Of a DNA stretch of 64,000 nt, positions 10,242-22,326 are shown one piece after another. The stretch covers positions 12,028,001 through 12,092,000 of the forward strand of contig NC_026657.2 in the NCBI RefSeq assembly GCF_000004075.3. The letters are read 5' to 3'. The stretch's first letter is position 1. Every line of letters starts with the position of its first letter. This stretch comes from Cucumis sativus. Its lineage: Eukaryota; Streptophyta; Magnoliopsida; Cucurbitales; Cucurbitaceae. The translations under genes were made by a program, and so were the position numbers. The notes beneath the pieces are model-generated. The model did not search any database, was not told where the DNA came from, and was given only the letters and a program-made list of their open reading frames with translations.

Positions 10242-13200
10242 CTAATCTAAGTTGACACGCCGCATCTTACATACAAGGTTTGCTGTTGGAAGATCAAGCT
10301 CCCTTCCAGAATCAGATTTGAGAAGATCTTTAAGCTGCTCTCTTGAAGTTGAAAGGCAAGTGAGAAATGTGGCGAGAGCAGGAGGAATTTCCATTGACAG
10401 GGCAGAGAGCACGTTTGTCAGATACTCGATGTCGACAGACAACTGTTGTGCTCCACGATCAGTTACATGTTGTATCCCACGCAATTGCTCCGTGTAAAGT
10501 GCAGCTGTACCCTCGGCAACCTTTAGAAAACAAACAAGATCTAGTTGGTAGTACATTACGAATTTTTTACGCACGCCTTAACTAATCTTACGGTACAACT
10601 AGTCTAACCTACAATATTTGCTCGTAGGATACTAAACTCTATGTAGACTACCGTAGATTGAACCCATTACCTCTTAACCCTTTTACCAAACCTAAACCTT
10701 TTATTTACTTTACTACTGGATCAATCCATGATCATAGATTACAAAGCTATAAACATTTGGTCATGTTACATTGGTACTCTACATAGTATATGCTCTACGT
10801 TTTGGTAACTAACACTGAGATTCTGGATAATTGCAATGAGTATCTATAATGAGGACACCCGAGTTAGACAAGAATTTCATAGCAATGATGATGCAATGCT
10901 TTTTTTCCGTCGGTAACTTTGAAGTTTAATAGTGAGTAATGGGGTTGCTTTCTTCAACTTCTTTAATGTATAAATGTACTTTCCCTCTTTTATTACCGAT
11001 GGGACTTCTTTTCTACTCACCTGGTTTCATGCACGCCGGTTTCTTTAAATGATATATGAAGCAAACAGAAACTATGTGTAGGAGGAAGTCTAGTTTGTTT
11101 AGAATTTGAGAGGGAAACTTAAAAATCGCAATATTGGGTCAAATTTTTTAAATTTAAATGAATGTAGCTATGGTACCTTGCACATCCATTCTGCAGCAAA
11201 AAACTGAGCCTCGTCATTGTTTGCATTGCTATTAGAGATACCCTCGGCAAGTGGCTCCAGCTGTTGGGGTAAAGTGAGAAGATATTCACCAACACTGGTA
11301 ACGTAAGACTGGGGGTAAGAGCTGAATGTTGGAAGAGGTAAGGCACTATGTTCCTCAACCGAAGACCATATTGGCAAACGAGATACATCACTTAGGCGTT
11401 GTCGTACTTTGGATATGAGAACATCATATACGAGTTCGTTAACCTTGTCTGCAAATGCTGAAACTCTCTGAGATGCAAGTGGAAGAGCATGGAAACGTGG
11501 ATCTTTTGACTGCATGACATTAAAGAAACTACTCAGATGCCAAAACAGAGAGAAAGACCAATGGAGCCCAAAATCTAAGCGGCAATTGACAAGCGAAAAA
11601 CAATAGAATACAATTAAGCAGCTGTTAAACTTCTCCCTTTCTCTCTCCAACTTCTTAAAAAGGAAGGTGGTTTGGCATTTTCTGAGGTTGGTAATGGTAT
11701 GGTCAAAGATGATCCGACTACTTAGCTTGAATGGGATCAGTTGAAACCAAAATCTAAGAGCATGGTCGACACACGATATACCTTCATCTATAAAATAGAA
11801 TTTGATCTCTATCTAGTTTTGAAGAAAATTTATAAATGAAAATACTACAAATCTATCTGGAAAGCAGAGAAACAGGCATCTCACAGGAAAAAAAAGTAAG
11901 GGGAAAAGGAGAAGTAAAAGTGATTGAAAAATTGATTAACCTGATCTAAGAGGTTGAAAAGTTTTTTTGCCTTCTCAGGAACATCAACAAGGCGAATAGC
12001 TGCCATATCCAAGGCAGCCCTGCCACCCATAGTCACTTCCCTATTGCTGTAATCGCCAACTATGTGAGACTGATTTTGGTCCAAACTCGAACCAAAGACT
12101 GAAACAGATAAGGTTGTGCTCAGTCTGGCAAGAGTAGCCCTCAAAGAAGCTTCAAATACAGAAGACCTGCTAGTCAAACAATCAGCCACAGTTAGCATCT
12201 GTAGTGTCCCCTGGACGATGGACCACTCTTCCTCATTTGACATCAAGTCAACTTTGCGTGTTCCATCCTTCTTGTCCAACCCAGTTTCCTTCTTTGACCC
12301 AACACCATCACTACTCTGATCAATTCCACAGACAACTCTAAGGGATTTTAGAGTTTCCTGGAGTGAAGAAATATACTGTAACATCACATCATCAAGAGCT
12401 AGAAGTATTTCATCAGCCTCAGAACCACCCGTAAAGCTAATGCACCTCTCAACAGCTGCTTCAAGAAATAAAATAACTTGTGGGATAGACTCCTCCATTC
12501 TACGCACTGTTTCACTAAGTTCAATCCCTTGAGCTCCCACACCTCGAGTGACAGCTCCTCTAAGATCTACCTCTGCAATTTCAGCTGAAAGGATAGCACG
12601 CTCCATTTGTCCATATCTAGGAACAGGGAGAATAAACTATTGTTGGATGTATTGCAAGAACATAACGCTCTCATTGAATACAGGGGGGAAAAGTGCCTAA
12701 ATTTCTAGAAAAAAATCACCATGTATGATAGTACCTTTGTTTAAAGGTTTCAAAAGGAAAATATACAGCCTTCAGCGTGTTGGTTAAAATGTTCAGATTT
12801 GATTCTGAGAACAAATGTTGAACATTCCGAGCAAAGCTTCCCGTCATATTATGTAAATCAATGAGTGCTTCTAGATGCTTAGTTTGAATCTTGACACCCT
12901 TTGGCATATCTCCAGATAAAACATCTAATATTCCTGAAACAACAAAATGATCTGCTTAGTGGGGAAAAATATAATGTGCATAGATGACCACCTGGCACCC
13001 CATACACATCAATACATCATAAACAGTATGTACTTGGAAGTGGAAAATATAAAACTAATTTGAGATGTTCACTTCAACCTTTCCCCAATGTTCCAGGAAC
13101 AACATCCGCAGTTGCATAGTTAAGACGGGAAATAAAACTTGATCCCACAACTGCCATTATCTCAATCAAAAGCTTTGGGACAAGAGCTTTGTAATCATCG

Positions 13201-15581
13201 GGAAACGCAATCATACACCTACAGATGACGAGTTCTCATTTTAACAAGTAACATATAAAAGAAGGAAGCCTCACCACAAGAATGCTGAAAATTTAGCTGC
13301 AAGTGTCAAAAAAGGAGAAGAAAAAGAAAAGTAAAACTACATAAAGGTATTGATTTCGTCACTTGTTCAAATTTGATGTCCAGTATGATGAAGTTAACAA
13401 CTTAACATTTAGGGTTAAATTTGACTCAATGAGTAAGTACAAGTAAGAAAAAGAATCTAAAAAATAGTAGAAAGTGATCCAATACTAATACTAAAAGAAA
13501 ACAAGGAGGCTATATTTCCATATATTGAACAGGGAACTTGTGAGGCAAGATCACTATTTATGCCCCGTTATTCAACTCTTACCTTGAAGATACTAACAGA
13601 AGTCAACATCCAAACCTAATACCGTAACAAATGACCTCATGTTATCTACCATGCATTCTTCAGAATAAACAGCACATAAAAAGATTTGAACATAAACATT
13701 ACCACTTCCATTCTTGTTCAAGGTAAAGTAGCAATTCGTCATAGAAACTTGGCAGCCAACTGGTGAATGAAACTGATGGAAAACTTGATTGAAAATCATT
13801 ATTAGTCGTTGGTCTTTCAAATTCATTCTTTTCATTAGCAATTTTATGTGCTCGTTGCTTTGAGTCAAAATCTTCCCAAAGTTGCTTTATAGGCTTCAAG
13901 TGAACTTTCGTATAGTTCTGCTCCAGAGATTTGAATCTTCCAATTCGAAGGAGAATCACCCTCAAATCTTGAGCAACATCAACCTGAACCATATAAAGAG
14001 TTCTACAAAATCATACATTCAAATACGAGGCTTTGCGAAAGAAATGTTCTTTTTAGGCAAAGAACGTACCTTTCTGTTTGTTAGTGCATCTGTTAAACGA
14101 GGTTGAACCATAGCATCAAGCCTGTCCTCTAAGACCTCAAGTTGCTTCCTCACATTAGCAAACTCAGCAACCTAATAGAACCATCAAATAGATTAATCTT
14201 GCACCTAGCAAACATGTAAGCAAGGAAAAGGCACCAATGAAGAATTTTACCTCACCAACCGCAGACAAGCAATGTCTCATGTTGGCCAAGGTTTCAGCAG
14301 CCCGAGGAAGATCGCCACTGGCAAAGACATCTTCCACTGTTGAACTTAATTGAGCTAACCCAGCGGCATCCTATTGAATACAATTAAAAGAACATACAAG
14401 TATATCCATACGTTATCTAAACATTGGCTAGTGTAAGCACTTACATTATAACTTGCATACTTCATCTAACAGTCTCTACCTGTAATGTCTCATAAGCAGC
14501 TTCCATTCTCTGCTTAACAGTATCAACTCTAGCAAGGGCAGCTATAGATTCTGCGGAGGATCCCTCTGCCTACAAAAGATATATACTTGAAACACTTAGA
14601 TTTTTTTGCTCTTTTTTAGTAATAAAAGCAACCACCCAACAAAAAAGAATAAACAAATACAGACATAAAAAGGGAAGAGTGAAATTCCTCCTCCAAGTTT
14701 CCTCACAAGTACGAAAACAATATCATGAACATCCGTTCACCCGTGGACGAGAACAATATCATGCATCAAACACTTGTATCTAAATAAACTCCGGTTAATC
14801 TTTAAAAAATATAATATGTATAGCATCCTCTTCATAATATCACTCTGTATACAAAATGTTGATACTACAATAATTTGAGCATTATATTCACCTCGTCAAA
14901 GTGATGTAGAACCCAAATTCACACCTTCAAATATAACTACCGAAGTAACAAGAAAATCAAGTCCCAACACCATGAGCACGAGACTGCCACTAATACAAAT
15001 TAACAAAAGTTGAAACTTTCCATAACCTCTAGTCTACGCATTCAGTTTCTACCTCCAGTCCTCTCCTCTAATATTTCTCTTCTCAATTTTGGTGCAACAT
15101 AGTGATTATATATATACGCTAGAAAAAACACAAACTCATGAAATGCTAAAGAAACTACGGAACAGAGAAACCCCAAAATGTAGCATTAAATAAACCGAAC
15201 CAAACAACAACATCCTCGAAAATGCACAAAAAGAAACCAGAGATCGTTGGAAAAAAGAAAACCAAGTGAATTGGATGGAATAAGAATCAATGTCACCTTC
15301 TTAAGCTTCAGGAGGATCCCAGAGACGGCAGATCGGAGAGAAACAGCATCGTCACGTAAACGGATAACATCGCGAGTAGCACGAGGAACGCGAAGGAGAG
15401 CATTGGCACTGAGCTCCTCGAGTGAGGCAGCGATCTCCTCGGACACCATTTGAAGCTTCATCTCCAAATCGACAAGGTGCTTGTCCAAAGACTCCTGTGG
15501 ATGGCGAGTCTGGCAAGCGGAGTTGATCCATTTCTTGGGGTCGAAATTCTCGCCGGAGAAGGGACCTAAATCCAGATTCAT
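10242..15581 (-). CDS. COG7: conserved oligomeric Golgi complex subunit 7
   Basis: Ten exons on the minus strand: 15297-15581, 14480-14569, 14251-14370, 14070-14171, 13703-13983, 13079-13218, 12735-12933, 11941-12616, 11177-11509 and 10242-10520. They total 2505 bases (834 aa), close to the usual plant COG7 length. The N-terminus MNLDLGPFSGENFDPKKWIN and the helical, Leu-rich segments that follow are typical of plant COG7. Exon 8 encodes the central helical region and exon 10 the C-terminus ending near VCKMRRVNLD. COG7 belongs to lobe B of the COG tether, which acts on retrograde vesicles at the Golgi and so maintains glycosylation enzymes. The Arabidopsis counterpart is EMBRYO YELLOW (family knowledge). 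Reading frame is kept across all nine junctions and I see no stop or frameshift. Intron 1 (14570-15296) and intron 9 (10521-11176) are the longest. Confidence 0.93.
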
Positions 15582-15599
15582 CGCTGCTTTGATGTTTGT

Positions 15600-16100
15600 T
15601 CCGTTTCAGAGATTCATGGAATTTGGTAGCTGATTTGAGATCGGGTGATGGACTTTTCTTCAAACCTTCAAATTGAACTCGCTCTTCTTCTCTTACACAC
15701 CAATATGCTAATGGTAACTATTTGGTTGGAAATTACAACTTGGGATAATTACTTCTTTCTTTTCTTCTAATTTATGGATGGATGGCTACATTGATTTTAT
15801 AGTACAACCAATATAACATTTTTCTTTGAGAACCAATAGTCTAAGATGGTTCAATCTAATGCACATCGTGGTTGAATCATGTTGTGTTGAGATCCTTCAT
15901 TTGCTTAATGAATTCCTAACTAAACATCTCATAAGTATTCTTTTTCATTGACGAGGCTAAAAAGTGTAGCCTAGAGAGTAAGTATAATTAACTTGTACCC
16001 TTCATTGAATAATAGTTAGCTGTTGAAATAGGTAGAAGAAGTGAGAGTGTTGATCAATGGAGAGGGTTAATTAGAACACAATTATAACAAGTTATGTGAT
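15600..16100. other. COG7 leader, promoter and flanking spacer
   Basis: The minus-strand COG7 leader begins here. I see no strong TATA box near the expected start. No ORF of note. Confidence 0.4.
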
Positions 16101-16162
16101 TTTTCAAAACGGGAGCCTAAATCTCCGATCATCCCAAAATAATTGTTCAACACAAAAGTAAA

Positions 16163-16309
16163 TGGGCCTACAATTCCACATCTCCGGCCCATTTGTTTGG
16201 GTTGTTTCTTTCAACAGGTAACCCTCCCTCGTGCGTACCATATACGAGACCTGGGCCCATTTTCTTAGGTAAATTTCATAACTGGGCCTTGAATTGCAAA
16301 TGTGGCCCA
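16163..16309. promoter_or_regulatory. cluster of five GGCCCA/TGGGCC (site II-type) elements
   Basis: TGGGCC or its complement occurs at 16163-16168, 16186-16191, 16252-16257, 16283-16288 and 16304-16309. Such elements bind TCP factors and are common in promoters of growth and housekeeping genes (established knowledge). The nearest gene is COG7, whose ATG lies about 0.6 kb away, so the cluster may belong to its promoter or to an unannotated transcript. Confidence 0.5.
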
Positions 16310-16349
16310 AATCAATACACTTGTTTAGGACTCCTTCAACAAACACTTA

Positions 16350-18600
16350 TAAGTTTAGAAATTTGAATATTTGTGAGAATGGTAAAGGCAAAACTGGGGA
16401 ACAGAATAAATAAAATTGTCATTATATTGTTAATTCAGAAAATCGGATACCCAAAGGGTAGAGAGTATATATCTTCTGATTTCAATTCATTAGTTTCTTA
16501 TAGATACAACAATAACAATAATGCACATGCCTACCCTTTAACCAACAATCCTTTTACATTTACTTTGCAAAATCTTAATCTTCTTTATTAAAAATAATCA
16601 CATTTGAATTGTTCATTGAGTATGATTTTAGCATGCCTGCTAATTAAAATATATATTTCATACAACTCTTTCACATTAACTTGATTTCAATTTAAATACC
16701 TATGTTTATTTTATACTTAACATCGTTGGGGCTGTCCAAGGTGATTGTACAAATATGAAACTATGGATAACTTTTAAGTTTTAGGTTAATTTTGTAATCT
16801 AAATGTTATTTTTTGCTTGTGAAGCTCGACTCGTAGTAAAAGAATATCACAAAAATGGTACTTAAAATAACATCAAAACAAACTTTTAATGTATTGGTGA
16901 AACAATAAATTAAAGTTTGGAAAGTAATTCGTAGACAAACAATTTTAATTTTTGAAATAATAATGCATAGAAAATATTGTAAACTTTAAATCCATAGAAA
17001 GTAAAACCGACCAATCCCATTTAGCCAAACTCTTTTGACCTTCTTTTATATATATAATATTATTACTTTTATGGCAAATGACAAAAATAATAGATAAATT
17101 AGTAAGATGCAATTACACTCCTAAATTTTATACGCTAAAAATCGAATCTCTAAATTTCTAAAATTAAATCAGACCACCAAACATGTAATAATGATAGAAA
17201 GTAGACCTATAACTTATATGAACCTTAAAATTTAATATTTATATGAGTTTAAGAGCAAGATATTTTAAAATTGAAAGTTTAAGAGTGTAATTACAACTAC
17301 GACCATAATTTAGAAATGAGTTTTGATCATTACTTTTATTTTACACTACGTTGAACAATTGAAAATTTGATAGTACAAATTCATGTAAGTTTGCGTGAGC
17401 CAAATCTATTTTGACTTTTTTTTTCAATTATAAAGTTATACAAACCAAATGCACTACTGCACGTGCACTAATCAAATTCTATTGTTTTATATAAAGATTT
17501 TTTTAAAAAAACTACTTTTTAATCCAAAAAAGTCCAAAATATATAATACAATATTGATATATATATATAAAAGAAGAAATAATAAATTGGAAAGTTAGGC
17601 TACTTTCAATTATAGGGCATAGAGAGAACATGCCTAACTCCCCCTTTTTCATATAATAATTAAAATATATAGTTGGAGTTCTCCCCCACATTTGTCACTT
17701 TACATTCTCTACCTAATTTTTAATACCATATATATATTTTAGCAATAAACCAAACATTCTAACCTTCGTTAACTTTTGTTCGATCGAGTTCTTGGTCATG
17801 TATACAAATCATATACCTAATAAATCAATCGTATAATATTAAATACTGTAGATTGCATTTGATTACCTTTTATGTCATTTACAACTGTTAGTTTCATAAT
17901 TGTTATGAGATAAATGACGATACCATTACTAATAATATTACTTTAACAATAGAATTATTATAAAAATGTTATAATTACGATTATCTTTACCATCAATTAT
18001 CATTACTAAATTAACCTTAAACAGCAATAGTAAAAGTAAGGACAAATACTAAGTATGAAAAAGTTGAAATGTTTTTAAAACGTTTGTGTTAAGTGATTAA
18101 TCAAATATAAAACATTAATTAACTTAATTTATATGGTTAATTATTTGCATTTGACGTGGCCTAACCTTAAACCATAAATATGTACAAAAGACTATAATAT
18201 AAATATACAATATAGTGTGTGTTTGTGTGTGTGTATATACATATTTTATATTTTATAGTTGAGTTTATTTTAAACTTTTTGTAGCTATAATATAATTGTT
18301 TGTCCACCACGAAGCCCACTTGCTAATATTAGAAGATTTTTAGTATTCCTATGTGGTTTGGTTGGGTGAGTTTATATATGAACGTGACAAACAATCTATA
18401 AAATATTATGAAAATTAGTAAATTAAGAAAAGTCAAATATTCCTTTTGAGTTTTTAACGAAACTTTACAAGCAACCATGTACTTCTAATTATTTTAATTT
18501 AAACTTCAATTATACTTTTCCTCTTACAAAACTAAACCCTAAACAATATCCCTCGTTTTAATCATTGTTTAACATTTTGTGTTATTCTATTAGCATAATA
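16350..18600. other. AT-rich gene-free spacer
   Basis: No coding region supported. A GT-rich microsatellite-like stretch sits at 18215-18234. The ORF at 16373-16591 is low-complexity and not convincing. Confidence 0.55.
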
Positions 18601-18639
18601 TTTTTTTAGTTATTTTCAACTTTTGTAATTGTTTTGAAT

Positions 18640-19205
18640 ACATTTGTCGAGATGGAAAGAAGATTAAAAGTTTAGAGAAATAAGGGGTTCAAAGAATGAT
18701 GAAGGTTTGAGAAGGTAAACTAAGGCTAGTGGAATCCACGTCTTAACCAATAGTTGCTCGTGGCCTTAGGAGACTCTATTGTGTGCATTGAAGGGAGCCA
18801 TGAGAGAGAGAGAATGTAAAGACCATTAATGGAAGAACCTTAGTATGATGACTAATAGAGGAAATAACCTATAAGTAGCTTAGAAAACTCATAAGGAGTA
18901 TATGGAAAAAGCTCAAACGATCATGTTGGTATTCATGAAGGGATCACTAGTTTAAAAGTAGCTTAGAGTACTAGTATATCATGAAGATTCTAACACTGCC
19001 TAACAATACCATGAAGGATTTTGGTAGTACACCATGGAAGACCCAATGTGGCAGCACCTAGCCACGATACTGCTAGACCTTTGCAATAGGTTGGCTAGTG
19101 TAGTAATCTAATAAGTTTATTACATACGGTTCATGAAGAGGATTAAGTGAAAAGTCAAGTAGATTAGGGTCTTGGTTGTTACTTCAAGTAGTGATATATA
19201 TTGTA
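18640..19205. mobile_element. probable decayed retroelement or other dispersed repeat
   Basis: Base composition here is nearer balanced than in the surrounding desert and the text is purine-rich. Short phrases recur, for example AAGTAGCTTAGA near 18875 and again near 18957, and CATGAAG several times. No gag, pol or transposase reading frame survives. The style resembles plant LTR or spacer sequence, but no termini were found. Confidence 0.3.
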
Positions 19206-20730
19206 CCCACACGTAAAGAGTGAAATTATTCGACGGTTTTAATCAATTAACAAAAAGAAAACCTAAGTATGATTATGAGTCTAATTAGTGTCAGTTACGT
19301 AAAATTCAACCTATATACAAGATACAATTCATTCATTAAAGTGCTACATAATTGAAACAATCCACACACTAACTTGAGTGTCAGAATATGACTTGATTTA
19401 ATTTCTTCATTTTTCAAGGTACAATTTATGTGATTCTTTATTGAAGTACAAATTCAAGATCGATCCAATTTGTGCCATCACCAAATGAGATCATATTTGA
19501 ATCTTAGAACAAATTCATACCCATTAAACAATACTCATGTTACCAAATTAAACTAAAACTTAAGAATTGATCACAAAAAGGGAACACAATCATAAATTTC
19601 TAAATCTACAAAATTAGATAGAAAAATGTCGTATTAGAGAAACTCAAACACAGATTCAAAACCATCCAAATCTAACTTGAAAAAAATACCCACCACAACA
19701 ACATTAAATTTTTTCCAAAATTAATAAAATAACATTGTGCTCCAAACCATTAATAATAATAGCAATAATAATGTCAACCATATTATTTGAAGCAAACACA
19801 AAGTTCACATTCATCTTACACCAAAACTTAAAATTATAAAGTTAAAATTAAATTGCTAGAATAAGAACCCATGAATGTTTTTGTTTTTTTCCCCCTTTCA
19901 ATAGATTAATATAATATGATTAGAAACAAAATTAGGTGAGTTAGGTGCAACGTGGTTGGTTGCCCTAATTAGATTTCTTAGAGAGTAAGGTTCATAGCCA
20001 ATGTTTGATCATAAACATATATATTTATAATTTTTATTGCATAGGTCAACTTGTAAATCAAATGCTCCCACCAAATCTGGACAACCAATCAATTTTACCT
20101 TCTAACTTATACAAATAAATAAATTAAACATTGTTCTAAATTAATATAATTTAATATATATCACATGCCACTGTATGAATTAACAAAAAAAATAAAATTC
20201 ATTCAAACGATATACCACAAATTTTGCAAACCGACCTTAAACTAAGAAGTTTGTTACATGACCTAATTTTTAATTTGATCGATTTGTTTATTTGCTCAAT
20301 TTTCTTCTTTAAGTTCTAATTTTCGTTCAATAATATACTTCTCATTAAGTTTTATCTTAATTTCTAAATGTATTTTTAAATATTGTTATTTAATTAGAGA
20401 TCCTCTAGTTAGTACAAATTCTTTTGTTAATTTCTTTATAATTCTTTTCAATTAAAAATTGAGCTAAAAGTACTCATATAACTTTAGACCAAAACTTCAA
20501 TGAACTACAAGGAATTCATTGCAATAATTAAAAACTATATATGAATTTAATGGTCAAATTAAAAATTTATGAGATTGTAAGGATTAAAAGGTATAAGTGT
20601 GATTGATTAAATTAAAAGTTAAAAAGTTGTAAAACTCATTCAATTTCTTGTATTAAATAGTTGCATTTTTTTTTCAATTTTAATTCAATAATTAACCATT
20701 TGTTAGCGTATGTGATTTGAATTTCTCATC

Positions 20731-20770
20731 TAATATCGACAAAAAAAATCACGTCATTGAGTCGATATTA
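20731..20770. repeat. perfect 10-bp inverted repeat (hairpin)
   Basis: TAATATCGAC at 20731-20740 is exactly complementary to GTCGATATTA at 20761-20770, with a 20-base A-rich loop. Confidence 0.8.
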
Positions 20771-22307
20771 CGTTAATTATATATATGTTATGAGTCATTT
20801 GAATTAAAAACAAATTGTTATTTGTCTCTTTAATGTTGATATAAACAAACAAATTGTTATACCATATAGTAGTGGTGTAATTACTGTAACAAGTCGTTTT
20901 TAATCCAAATTTTAATTTTCATATTTTCCTAATGTTTTTGAAACCCTATAAAAAATTAAATATATACCCATCTGAAGATACACTAACCTTATAATTTTAG
21001 ATTTTGTCTCTGTTTTTTATCATAAAAATCAACATCAAAACACACACGTATGAACATATATATGTATGTGTATATATGTATTTTTTATTTATTTGATTGT
21101 ATATATTTTGTTCACAATGCCCAAAAAATAACAGAATATTAGTCCTTTGCTATGATTGGCCTTTTTGTGCCTCCAAAAGCCATTTTTAAGTACTTGTACT
21201 TTTTCTTCTTTTCTCCTTTCCTTTCTTTAGTATTAGAAAGGTGACAAACCATTCATAAAAAAGCATGCAATTGTTTTCTTTTTTAATAACCTGGATGATT
21301 TAGACTTTTGTTTTCAAAATAAATGTATTAGGTGTGCTTATTTATGATGAATCATATTCCAACCTACGAATCATAGAGTGAACCATATACTAAACTACTT
21401 TACTTCTTGAGTTGAGACACTGTTCAAATAATTTTATTGTTTACTTAGGTTTTTTTGTCTTATAAAATAATCTATTAGAGATATTTTGTGAATCTTTATA
21501 TTGATTTAAATTCGTTAACTATGAATTTGATTAAATTTTCTTTTGTTTAAAGATATTCATTATATAAAATCACTATTCAAATTTGAAGGATATAACTAAA
21601 ACAATTCAAAATTTAGAGGTGACAAAAACTTGAGTTGAAGTAAAATTTGTAATTTAGATCACATTAATACATTTGTAATCAAAATTAATCATTCATGTGT
21701 GACTACTCTAATGTCCTTGAAATTAAAAGAAAAAACTTATCAATTAACTGATCAAATCATCATATTTCAATCATTCTAATCCCTTAAATAAATTTTTATA
21801 TTACTTTATCTTCTTCTAACTATTATTTCATCAAACACGATTTTGTTTATTTTTTTTAACGAATGTTTGTTTCACGTATATAAATAGATTCAAATATGTG
21901 ACACTAGAAAATAAATAAAAAATAATAATAAGTAAAAGACAACAAAAACATAGAAAGTATATTGTTATCGATCTTATGTATCAACATCGATCAATATTTG
22001 ATATCATCTTACTTACACGTATCTCCTCTTTCTCAATTGAATAGTTAGTTTTGCTCAACAATTGAATGTATTACCATTTCTTCCATACTTATAAAAATGA
22101 TTAGAAGAATAGCAAAAGGAGCATGGGGTTTATTTATTCAACTATTTAATTGTTATTATTATTATTTTTATATAAAAAGAGTGAATGTTGTGATTCGGAG
22201 TTGAAAGCTAAATATAGCGTTTGTAATTAGAACCTTTCTTGGTAGGACCATATGAAATAATAAATTAAAACCGCACCCCAAAATTCAAATGTCATACGTT
22301 TCTTTCC

Positions 22308-22326
22308 AATAATAATAATAATAATA
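22308..22326. repeat. AAT microsatellite
   Basis: About six AAT units in uninterrupted succession. Confidence 0.8.

Noticed and set aside
16104..16346. 80-codon minus-strand ORF across the GGCCCA cluster
   Set aside because: No recognised family, and the segment is better explained as promoter-type DNA. I could not exclude an exon of an unseen gene.
18787..18798. ATTGAAGGGAGC, matching the core of miR159/miR319
   Set aside because: Only about 12 bases match, the flanks differ, and no complementary arm is found within a few hundred bases, so there is no hairpin precursor.
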